A stretch of DNA of 64,000 nucleotides from Nilaparvata lugens. Taxonomy: Eukaryota > Arthropoda > Insecta > Hemiptera > Delphacidae. Position numbers and translations under genes: made by a program. The stretch is from the NCBI RefSeq assembly GCF_014356525.2, contig NC_052516.1, positions 20,230,257 through 20,294,256 on the forward strand, given 5' to 3'. Positions 54,950 through 64,000 of this stretch are shown here, piece by piece; the first letter of the stretch is position 1; each line of letters opens with the position of its first letter. The notes beneath the pieces are model-generated. The model made no database searches, had not been told where the DNA came from, and saw only the letters and a program-made list of their open reading frames with translations.

Positions 54950-55665
54950 TGTGAAAAAGAGAAAAGAGAGAAAGAGAGATATAGAGTGAAAGAGAGGAAG
55001 AGAGAGACAGATAGAGAAGGAGAGTGAGACAGAATGAGATATATAGAAAGAGTCAATGGGAGAGGAAGAGAGAGATAGAGAAAGAGTGTATGAGAGACAA
55101 AGTAAGAGACTGCATGAGATAGTAAAATATGGAGAATTGAATTGAAAAATTGTCTTTGTTAAGGGCGGAGTTAGGATAGATAGAGAGATAGAGAGGGGGA
55201 GAGAAAGAGTGAGAGAGGATTAGGAAAAATATAAAAATATAAAGAGAGCGAGGAAGAGTGAGAGAATTGGAAAGAGCGGAGGGAAAGAGATAGTGCCATG
55301 GAAAGAGGGAGAGAGCGTGAGAGAGTGAAAACTAGATAGAGAGAGAGAGTGTGTGTGTGTGTTGAAGAGAGAAAGTAATATAATAGAAAACGTGTATGAG
55401 AGAGAAAGATATAGTAAAAGAGAGATGTAGTAGATAGATCGAGAAAGATAGAGAGATTTATTAAGAGATAGATAGAAAAACATGGAGAAAGAGATATAGA
55501 GAGAGCGAGGAGGAATGAGTGAGTGAGAGTGAGAAACAGTTGAAATCAGTGAGAAAGAAAGAGTGAGGATGAGTTAGAATGTGAGAGAGAGTGATTGAGA
55601 GAGAAAGAGTGTATGAGAGATTACGTTATCAAGAGAAAGACAGATAGAGATAGTGAGAGAGCGAA
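54895..55665 (+). repeat. GA-rich microsatellite tract, block 2
   Basis: GAGAGA runs at 54898-54950 and degenerate GA-rich DNA up to 55665. Segments such as AGAGAGATATAGAGTGAAAG match block 1, so the two blocks share an origin by duplication. Confidence 0.85.
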
Positions 55666-55910
55666 GAGAAGACCCTCCTGACCCATTGTATGGGAGCAAT
55701 GATCGTTATAGCTTAAACTGGGTAATTTCCTCCAAATCCTTAATAATTGTTCATGACCCTAGGCTGTTATTCAAACGGGGCAAACTCACCGTTTATTGGC
55801 CTACTACTGCAGACTGCAGTAGGCAGCACATTGGATGGCAAATGGAATGCATTTTAATTAGAATTGTACGATTGAACACACTAGTTGTGTGTTCGTTTCT
55901 ATATTAATTA
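55666..55910. other. Non-repetitive island after the GA tract
   Basis: Contains the palindrome CTACTGCAGACTGCAGTAG near 55801-55819 and GCATTTTAATTAGAATTG with a homeodomain-type TAATTA core. The open frame here has no recognised domain. Confidence 0.3.
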
Positions 55911-56674
55911 TTGTCAATATTATCTCGTTAACCTAATAGCGTAGACTGATTGACAAGTTTAACAAAACTTACTGGAGTGGATAATCATTCAGGAAGTGTA
56001 GAAAACTACACTTTTTGTATACTCTATCATTAGGCTATGTCAGAAATACAAATAAAAATACTGATGTAGGCTACAGTAACTATATTACTATATATGGGTT
56101 GGGTGATATAGTTACTGTAATTAGGCTAGCCCTAATGTAAATGAAGGCTAGCTACTGTGAATAGTGTATATGTAGGCTAGCCCTACACTACATGAATACA
56201 TAAAATCATGTGAACACGGTTGCCAAGGTGAATGTTTTGGCAACGAACTGTTTAGAGTTAAAAGATAACAAGTTGGAGTTTTATGATGAACGTTCCAAAT
56301 TGTTGTAGTATTTTATTTTTATATTGTTCGTGAATGTAAACTTTTAATGAATAAAGTGTTAATTACAAAAACACATTTACAACAATACATTCAACAAAAT
56401 ACAATACACAGTTTAAGACAAATACAATAAACACTAAAGGATCAAAACAAAAACATGTGATGCAAAATAAAATCCAAGCAGGCATCAATCTAAGGCTAAT
56501 ATGGAACTGCAATAATTGAGAGTTTGAACAATAATTGCACAGAGATACCAAAGAATTAAAATAAAATGACCAATCAACCACTAACAAGCATTGAAATGAT
56601 AAAATAAGTCATTAAATAATCATGAAGTACGAGGTATTGAAATATCATAAAGTATTATATATCAATTTGAAGAA

Positions 56675-57272
56675 TATACAGGATGTCCCACGAAAGGTGT
56701 AACAGCCGAAGCTCATGGATTCCACATTGATTTTGCAACAAAAAATGTCCACAGTAAAATTTTCTTATATCGGCCTTAGTTTTCGAGATATATCAATTTT
56801 TCGATATTTTTCAAAAACGTTAATAACTAGAAAACTATGAGTCAAAATCTAATTCCAAGGACATGGTTGGAAAGAGGAAGAAATTTCCAATAAGATTCAT
56901 ATAATTTGTACCTTTGACGTTTTTGAACTTTCTATGAGCGTTCAAAGTTGAAACGTTTAAGTACAACATTATTCGAGTTCAAAGCCAAAATTCAAACAGT
57001 TTCAACACTCATAAAAAGTTGAAAAACGTCAAACAAAGGAACAAGTCATATGAATCTTATTGGAAATTTCTTCCTCTTTCCCACCATGTCCTTGGAATTA
57101 GATTTTGACTCATAGTTTTCTAGTTATTGACGTTTTTCAAAAATATCGAAAAATAGAAATATCTCGAAAAATAAGGTCGATATAAGAAAATTTTACTAGA
57201 CATTTTTTGTTGCAAATTCAATGAAGAATCCATTACATCGGTTGTTACATCTTTCGTGAGACATTCAGTATA
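56675..57272. mobile_element. Large foldback element, ~598 bp
   Basis: TATACAGGATGTCCCACGAA at the left and TTCGTGAGACATTCAGTATA at the right are inverted copies. Pairing continues through TTTTCGATATTTTTCAAAAA, TCAAAATCTAATTCCAAGGA and AAGAGGAAGAAATTTCCAAT to near the centre. No coding content. Confidence 0.85.
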
Positions 57273-57529
57273 TATAGTACTATATATTTCTTCAAAAACT
57301 TTTTTCATGTTATAAAAGTCTATTGAAGTGATAAAAAATTAATGAGGTCGTTAAATTGAATATCATAATCTTCTCATTATTTTGTAATCAAAAAACTTTT
57401 AAATTGTGGCATTAGTTGCATATGGCGTTAAGAATGTGTATAAAGTTACTTGTAGAGCATGATTCGACGTAGTCATCAAAATTTCCTAATTTTAGTGAAT
57501 AAAAATGTTTGAAAGAATTGGACTATGGC

Positions 57530-57660
57530 TTTCAATATGGTGAGATTCACTTCAAACCATTAGAATTGGCTGAATGAGAAACATTGATTCTCATCATAAG
57601 GAATGCTGACATTTTGAACACTCCATACTGAGAACCAGGTAACAAGTCATGTCGTAGTTA
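57530..57660. mobile_element. Degraded short MITE
   Basis: GGTGAGATTCACTTCAAACC, GGCTGAATGAGAAACATTGA and AAGGAATGCTGACATTTTGA match blocks of the 9303 and 53880 elements. Confidence 0.45.
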
Positions 57661-58652
57661 AATCTAACAACAATCCAACCATTGTTTGGAGTAGAAAAAT
57701 CTGGTTAAATAATTTTTTTACTGTATCTCCAAAATACCCTGAAGCTCAGAACAGAATATTTGCAATGCCAGTTTTCATAGCTCTACCAACTGATAATGAT
57801 GGGACAAATTATTCTAACCACTTACCCCAACATTGCTCCAGGGATACCCATATTTCCATGATTTATTTCCTTCTTATCTTTCCTCATCTTTTCTAACATC
57901 TGTTCATTACATGAATATACGACATACAAATCCTATTATATTAAGCGAGCAATTTCTGTTTACATTCATATATTTTGTTATTTATATGGCTGTTTATTGG
58001 TTATTTATATGGTTATTGAAGGTTATTTATGTCCAACGGATCTCGAAAACCGCTCCAACGATTTTCACGAAATTTGAAACATAGTAGGTTTATGATATAA
58101 AAATTCGATTGCACTAGGTCTCATCTCTGGGAAAACTCGCTGAAGGACATCCTTGGAAAAACAGCTGAGACTTTCGTCGTCTGTAGATAACAAAAAAGTG
58201 AATGAGCGGGTGCGTCTGTGGAAAATCAAAATATCTCATCCTCGAAATTCATAAGCTGACGTATACCAAGCTGTAAAATATAAACAGGACCTATAAGATA
58301 AAGAAACCTTAAGGGTTTGAAAGATAAAATTATTCATAATCGATCAAAAATAATAATCATATTTAAAATAAAAACATATTTTCGCGATGTTTCCAAATTC
58401 ATCAAAAAAGTTAGTTTTTCTTTTAATTCTTCAACCCTGAAATTTTTTAGTAGATGCACTCAGCTGCTCGGTGGCTTTTAATCAATCAGCTTATCTAACG
58501 AGAAATTTCAATCAACTTGATCAAAATATCTGATTTGTTGACATGACATGGTTGGTATATCATTATAAATTAAAGTATTTCAAAGTTAATAATTTTTTTA
58601 CCGTTTCAAGTGATTAGTGAGTGTTATTTTGTTATTCAATTTGGTTTGTAGA

Positions 58653-58740
58653 CAATCAAAACATTTGAAAACAGTAAAGTTTTAATTTGGTTTGTAGACA
58701 ATCTAAATTAAAACTTTACTGTTTTCAAATGTTTGGATTG
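58653..58740. repeat. Hairpin with 36-bp arms and 16-nt loop
   Basis: The left arm 58653-58688 and right arm 58705-58740 are complementary with one mismatch (CAATCAAAACATTTG versus CAATCCAAACATTTG on the reverse). The loop is GGTTTGTAGACAATCT; the same TTTGGTTTGTAGACAATC also precedes the left arm. Confidence 0.9.
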
Positions 58741-59147
58741 ACTATTGTATCTTATCATAAATCCTTTTATCTCTTTAACTCTCTGTATTTAAGAATAAAG
58801 TCCCAGTATTTTTTTTTATAAAACCTCCTATAAACTATCAAACCTCCTACACTCTTCTTATAATTCTCTTCAAAACTTTGTCCTTATTCTATGAATACAT
58901 TCATGCTTCAATTTTTCCCTTTTTTGTAACGTATTGCTTTAGAGTTACCAGCTTTTCTTTATAATTCCTTCCCACTCACATCTTCACAAGACTCTTCAAA
59001 ACCATTCATCATTGACGCCTTCTACAAGTTTTTTTATTTATCCTTAACTTATCGCCCTATTTTATCCTTTATTATCTTATCCACCAGTCATATATATTCC
59101 TTCTCTGAATATGCTTTGTTGCACTAGTGTCTGTTTACAACACCTTC

Positions 59148-60019
59148 CTACTCATCATTATTTTTTGAAACGTTTTATCTTTTACTCATTGAAGAAGAAT
59201 TTATCTTACTCATCATTATTTTTTGAATCGTTTAATCTTTTACTTGTTGAAGAAGAATTTATCTTACTCATCATTATTTTTTGAATCGTTTTATCTTTTA
59301 CTCGTTGAAGAGGAATTTATCTTACTCATCATTTTTTTTTGAATCGTTTTATCTTTTACTCGTTGAAGAAGAATTTATCTTACTCATCATTATTTTTTGA
59401 ATCGTTTTATCTTTTACTCGTTGAAGAGGAATTTATCTTACTCATCATTATTTTTTGAATCGTTTTATCTTTTACTCGTTGAAGAGGAATTCATCTTACT
59501 CATCATTATTTTTTGAAACGTTTTATCTTTTACTCGTTGAAGAAGAATTTATCTTACTTATCATTATTTTTTGAATCGTTTTATCTTTTACTCGTTGAAG
59601 AAGAATTTATCTTACTCATCATTATTTTTTGAAACGTTTTATCTTTTACTTGTTGAAGAAGAATTTATCTTACTCATCATTATTTTTTGAAACGTTTTAT
59701 CTTTTACTTGTTGAAGAAGAATTTATCTTACTCATCATTATTTTTTGAATCGTTTTATCTTTTACTCGTTGAAGAGGAATTTATCTTACTCATCATTATT
59801 TTTTGAATCGTTTTATCTTTTACTCGTTGAAGAGGAATTTATCTTACTCATCATTATTTTTTGAATCGTTTTATCTTTTACTCGTTGAAGAAGAATTTAT
59901 CTTACTCATCATTATTTTTTGAATCATTTTATCTTTTACTCGTTGAAGAAGAATTTATCTTACTCATCATTATTTTTTGAAACGTTTTATCTTTTACTCG
60001 TTGAAAAAGTATTTATCTT
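59148..60019 (+). repeat. 58-bp minisatellite, about 15 units
   Basis: The unit contains CGTTTTATCTTTTACTCGTT, GAAGAAGAATTTATCTTACT and CATCATTATTTTTTGAA. About fifteen copies of the TTTTATCTTTTACT block occur at regular spacing, with single-base variants (GAATCG/GAAACG, GAAGAA/GAAGAG, CTCG/CTTG). Confidence 0.95.
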
Positions 60020-60218
60020 CCGTAACATTATTCATCCTCTTTCAAAAAACTTAAATAGTATTCATCTTCATTTCACATTTCAACTGCTTCCCCCTTTCAA
60101 TTCTCGAAAACGATGACTCTCTCACTCATTTATCACATTATCTAACATTATGTTTCTTTTGAAAATCCATCAAAATCTTCCATCTTCATAATAAATCAAT
60201 TTAAAATTCTAAATTTGG

Positions 60219-61330
60219 TTCTGGTATGCATATTTCTGGACTCGGAATTTGATTCAAAGTGAAGCATTATAACCTACCTTTTAGACATTGGCTTACTACT
60301 ATCAAAATTCGGAAAGAGAACAGTTTGGGCTAGGCCTGTTGGTCCTTTTCTAATCATGTATTTGATGTGTGTATTGTTGAATGTAAATGAATAAATGTAA
60401 GTAAAATAGAGAAAATATAGAAATAGAGATCGAGCTTGCTCTCTTGGGAAAGTAGTTCCTAATATTTGATTTTTTACATTAATTCAACTATTGCGGTGTA
60501 TATTGTATAGTTTATTGATTCATTTTGTAATCTATAAGGAGTGAATAAAAAAAAAACAATCAAATCAAAATTGAATTTCCCTGTCTTCTTCATATTAAAA
60601 ACTTTTCCCCTGTCAAAGTCATATTTCCCTCTCTCACACACTGTTTTTTCTTCTCCTTTTTCGTTAACTGCCACTGTATGAATCTTTCTTTTCTTCAGAA
60701 TTTTTTCTATTCTAATTCTCAATTCTATCCATATTTATAAGAATCTTACACTTTTTTTTGGTTCTGGTATGCATATTTCTGGACTCGGAATTTGATTCAA
60801 AGTGAAGCAATAACATACCGTAACCTACCTTTAGACATTGGCTTACTACTATCAAAATTCGGAAAGGGCGTAGTTTTGGGCTGGGCCTGTTGATCCTTTT
60901 CTAATCATGTATTTGATATGTGTATTATTGAATGTGGATAGATAAATAAATAAATGTAAATAAAATAGAGAAAATAGAGAAATAGAGATCGAGCTTTCTC
61001 TTTTGGGGAAGCAGTTCCTAATATTTTTTTGATTTTGTACATTAATTCAATTGTATAGTATAATAATTATATTGTATAGTTTATTGATTAATTTTGTAAT
61101 ATTCAAGGAGTAAATTATTGAAAAAAACAATCAAATCAAATTTGAATTTCCCCGTCTTTCCTCATATTTAAAAACTTTTCCCCTGTCAAAGTCATATTTC
61201 CCTTCTCTCACACACTGTTTTCTTCTTCTCCTTTTTCGTTAACTGCCACTGTATGGATATTTCTTTTCTTCAGAAATTTTTCTATTCCAATTTCTCAATC
61301 CTATCCATATTTATAAGAATCTTACACTTT
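60219..61330 (+). repeat. Tandem duplication of a ~545-bp segment
   Basis: The first unit starts at about 60219 (TTGGTTCTGGTATGCATATT) and the second at about 60759. Both contain TTCGGAAAG…GGCCTGTTG, GAAATAGAGATCGAGCTT, CAATCAAATCAAA and CTTTTCCCCTGTCAAAGTCA, ending in ATATTTATAAGAATCTTACA. Each carries the same dispersed non-LTR 3' end, so the insertion preceded the duplication. Confidence 0.9.
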
Positions 61331-61380
61331 TTCCCCTCATAATTTAAAACTATTGCACAATTTGAGACTATCCTCTATTG

Positions 61381-61566
61381 AGCTGCGTTTAAACCAAAGT
61401 TATCAACAAAATGTTAATAACGTAATCCTTATAGATTCTATTAGATTGAACGGAACTTGACAAATACATATGATCATCATGTGTATGATGAATTATGTTC
61501 AATCTAATAGAATCTATAGGAATTACGTTATTAACATTTGTTAATAACTTTGGTGTAAACGCAGCT
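61381..61566. mobile_element. 186-bp foldback MITE
   Basis: AGCTGCGTTTAAACCAAAGT at the left is inverted at the right (ACTTTGGTGTAAACGCAGCT), and pairing extends about 70 bp inward through TAGATTCTATTAGATTGAAC, leaving a short loop. Confidence 0.88.
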
Positions 61567-62329
61567 TTACTCATTCTATCATAAACATTTTCTCTCTCTC
61601 AGAGTATCTCCAATATTATCCATGTTTAGTTCACATTCCCTTATTTCTTCCATCATCATTCAACACTATTCCTCCCTAACCCATTCTATCTTATAATCTA
61701 TCTTTTACTATAGTATTTCCCTTCTCTTTCAGACTGTTTCCATCTCAGTTTTCCTGTATGAATAATAGTGCACAGCTGGGAAAATGATTGAGTGCACAGT
61801 ATATCGCTGCCAAGAGTTACTGACTCGACTTTTCTTTTGTAAAAGTTGCCCTTCTCTATATAAATAATGACCCACGGGCATGTCAAATATCCAGCCGTTC
61901 TATATCTATGTATATGTGAGACTCGAGTATATTTATATGGGTATGAGCTGTGTATATTATGGGTAGCTTAGCAAGTTGGTGTATATCTATGTATGAGACG
62001 TATATATGACCAGTGTAGTCATTTTTTGTATATATACATGGGTATGATTTTGTATATATGGCTAGTGTAGCATATACGTTTCCCCTAACGTGTAGTCATA
62101 TAAAGCGCAGCTCTCCCCAACTCATAAGATAACCTCATACTTGTATTGAAGCCAGCAAAAGAGAGAATGTTGGTTTGATGGAGTGGGGGCGAGAGAGTAA
62201 GTAGTGGAAGGAGAGGGGATGATGAGGATGATGAAGGAGTGGGCGGAGGGAGTGGTGGTAGTAGTGAATGGCAGTGCGACAAGGAAGGAGAAAAAATTCA
62301 TCGAGGGTGAACAAAAGTGAATGGGTTGT

Positions 62330-62835
62330 AGGATGAAGGAAAGGAGGAGGAGGAGGAGGAGGAGGGGAAGAAGGAAGAAGAAGAAGAAAAGAAGAAGAAG
62401 AAGAAGAAAGAAGAAGAAGAAGAAGAAGAAGAAGAAGAAGAGAGAAGAAGAAGAAGAATAAGAAGAAGAAGAAGAAAAGAAGAAGAAGAAAGAAGAAGAA
62501 GAAGAAGAAGAAAAGAGAAGAAGAAGAAAGAAGAAGAAGAAGAAGAAGAAAGAAGAAGAAGAAGAAGAAGAAGAAGAAGAAGAAGAAGAAGAAGAAGAAG
62601 AAAAGAAGAAGAAGAAGAAGAAGTAGAAGAAGTAGAAGAAGTAGAAGAAGAAGAAGAAGAAGAAGAAGAAGAAGAAGAAGAAGAAGAAGAAGAAGAAGAA
62701 GAAGAAGAAGAAGAAGGAGACGAAGAAGTAGAAGAAGAAGAAGAAGAAGAAGGAGAAGAAGTAGAAGAAAGAGGATGAGGAGGGGTAGGAGGAGGAGGAG
62801 GAGGAGGAGCAGGAGAAGAAGAAGAAGGAGATGAT
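62330..62835 (+). repeat. AAG/GAA trinucleotide microsatellite
   Basis: About 440 bp of nearly pure AAG repeats (62380-62775), flanked by GGA/GAT variants. The long minus-strand frames of Leu, Ser and Phe runs are products of this composition. Confidence 0.95.
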
Positions 62836-63479
62836 GATGAGAGAGGAAAGGGAGAGAGAAATGGTTCAGAAAAAGGAGGGATAATGAGAATACAGGAGCT
62901 ATAGGGATGAGATGAAGAAGAATGAGAAGCAAAGAGCTTGGTGAAAAGAGAACGAGGAAATTGAGGGAGTGCCATTGGAAAATGAAAAGCAAAGAAATTC
63001 TTTGTGTGAAAAGTGTAGTGAGCCAGTCTATTATAACCGAAAAAGGTGTTTTGTGTGTGACAGTTTTGTGCGTTACTATTATATCCTTTTCTCTCTCACC
63101 CGTTTCCCTTTTCTCACTCTTCCTCCTTTCTACTGCTATTTCTGACTCACTTGCACTCCTCATCACAATTTCGCTACCTTTTTTTATACACCTTTCAACA
63201 CCTTACATTTAATACCTATAAATTGCTTTCTCTTGATACCCTGCCAAATGTTTTGTTCATTTCTATCTTTTCTACTTTTTCTTCTCTGTATTTTCCCTCT
63301 CCTTATTCTTATTATTCTCGTCTATCTATTTCTCTTTCTATCTACTTTTTCAACCTTCACCCCCTTCTCAATTTCTTCTTCTACAACTTTATACAATCTA
63401 TAATATTCTCCTTTCTTTTTGCTTTCTCACTGTTTTGTTATTCATCTTAATTAATTTCGAATACCTGTAATTTCTCATG

Positions 63480-63700
63480 TCCACAACTGAGTAACAGAGT
63501 AATTGAACGAGCGTTAGCGATTTCTTACTTTTGATAGCCAAAGGCGTTGTCCGTCTGTTTGTATGTTCTACAATCACTTGAGAGAGAATTGATCAATCAG
63601 CTTCAAATTTTGAACACGAGTATTCTTCGAACCTTTTTACAGGTAAAGTTCGTTAGACAACAAAATTGACTCACTCCGTCCTTCTTCAGTTTATATAGAT
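63480..63700. repeat. Probable dispersed repeat
   Basis: A non-coding block with GAGCGTTAGCGATTTCTTAC, TTGATCAATCAGCTTCAAAT and CTCACTCCGTCC. Its texture differs from the flanks and resembles transposon ends. No inverted partner is in view. Confidence 0.3.
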
Positions 63701-63746
63701 TATTTAATTTATATAAACTTATTTATTTAATCAAATTAGGGTTTAT

Positions 63747-63953
63747 TCAATCAAATACTAAATTGGCAGTTGCTTTACTCAAGCAAAACCGTTGAAAAAA
63801 TTCTCTATCATCCCAGAAATTTAAATTATTCGTTTTTTGTTTGATTTTTCTCAGTTTCAAAATTCCTTTGCAGTCATCTTTATCAATCGCATTAAAAGCT
63901 TCTATCAATTCCTCCATTATGATAATTATTTTTATATTTAAATAATGATTCAC
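63747..63953 (-). mobile_element. Harbinger-type transposase N-terminal fragment
   Basis: The minus-strand frame reads MEELIEAFNAIDKDDCKG, then NFWDDREFFQRFCLSKATAN and LVFD before a stop. The D-D-x-x-F-x-x-R-F-x-L-S-K-x-T pattern is that of the HARBI1-like transposase N-terminus. The catalytic part is missing, so it is a relic at the window edge. Confidence 0.55.
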
Positions 63954-64000
63954 TTTAACCTAAATAATTATTATCGTTCACAGAAGCAATAAAAACAACC

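Noticed and set aside
59148..60019. CRISPR-like regular repeat
   Set aside because: Units are contiguous 58-bp copies without distinct spacers, in a eukaryotic sequence; it is a minisatellite.
62135..63166. 343-codon minus-strand frame of Leu, Phe and Ser runs
   Set aside because: Product of the AAG trinucleotide microsatellite, not a gene.

Overview
This window looks like nuclear DNA from an arthropod, most likely a hemipteran insect and possibly a planthopper. Three things point that way: AT-rich intergenic DNA, spliced genes with GT-AG introns, and a ZAD-C2H2 zinc-finger gene of the kind expanded in insects. An insect-type secreted C-type lectin and a dense mix of Bel/Pao, RTE-like and CR1/Jockey-like, hAT, pogo, mariner and Harbinger remnants plus many MITEs support it. 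The species is inference. No bacterial feature, rRNA gene or CRISPR array was seen.

Left part (1-27.5 kb, minus strand). Six exons (27421-27543, 26289-26504, 17426-17720, 7747-8081, 2325-2476, 651-848) join in phase into one gene. It encodes a ZAD zinc-finger protein: a ZAD domain, an acidic stretch, a Gln-rich stretch, then C2H2 fingers running off the left edge. Its introns are packed with transposons. Intron 3 holds a Bel/Pao LTR element (10582-17083) inside an older minus-strand non-LTR fragment, with another non-LTR element inside its 5' LTR. Intron 4 holds an unclassified GC-richer block (about 3340-6300), a MITE carrying a hAT insertion (6336-7691) and, just upstream, a large foldback element lies in intron 3 (8263-8860). 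Intron 2 (17721-26288) holds a decayed RTE-like element (about 19640-25765) split by a CR1/Jockey-like insertion.

Middle part (27.5-37 kb, plus strand). A 137-bp interval separates the zinc-finger ATG from a small plus-strand ORF of uncertain status. Downstream lies a complete C-type lectin gene: a probable TATA promoter and non-coding exon near 28.3 kb, then four coding exons (30342-30444, 31443-31622, 33294-33459, 34567-34768) encoding a 216-residue secreted lectin with a QPDN motif and a WHD motif. Two tandem duplications sit against its splice sites, and a MITE lies just after its stop codon.

Right part (37-64 kb). I find no convincing host coding exon. It is intergenic or deep intronic DNA with MITEs and foldbacks (36.0, 37.3, 38.8-39.9, 56.7, 61.4 kb), non-LTR 3' ends, a tRNA-derived SINE in an inverted arrangement (53.2-53.6 kb), purine microsatellites (50-51, 54-55, 62.3-62.8 kb), a 58-bp minisatellite of about 15 units (59.1-60.0 kb), a 545-bp tandem duplication (60.2-61.3 kb) and a Harbinger transposase fragment at the right edge. 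A few less repetitive, GC-richer islands (about 40.7-41.0, 46.9-47.3, 51.35-51.65 and 55.65-55.9 kb) could be regulatory. I did not find a clearly new biological system. The most informative content is the reconstructed split genes, the nested insertions dated by target-site duplications, and the duplicated splice sites.
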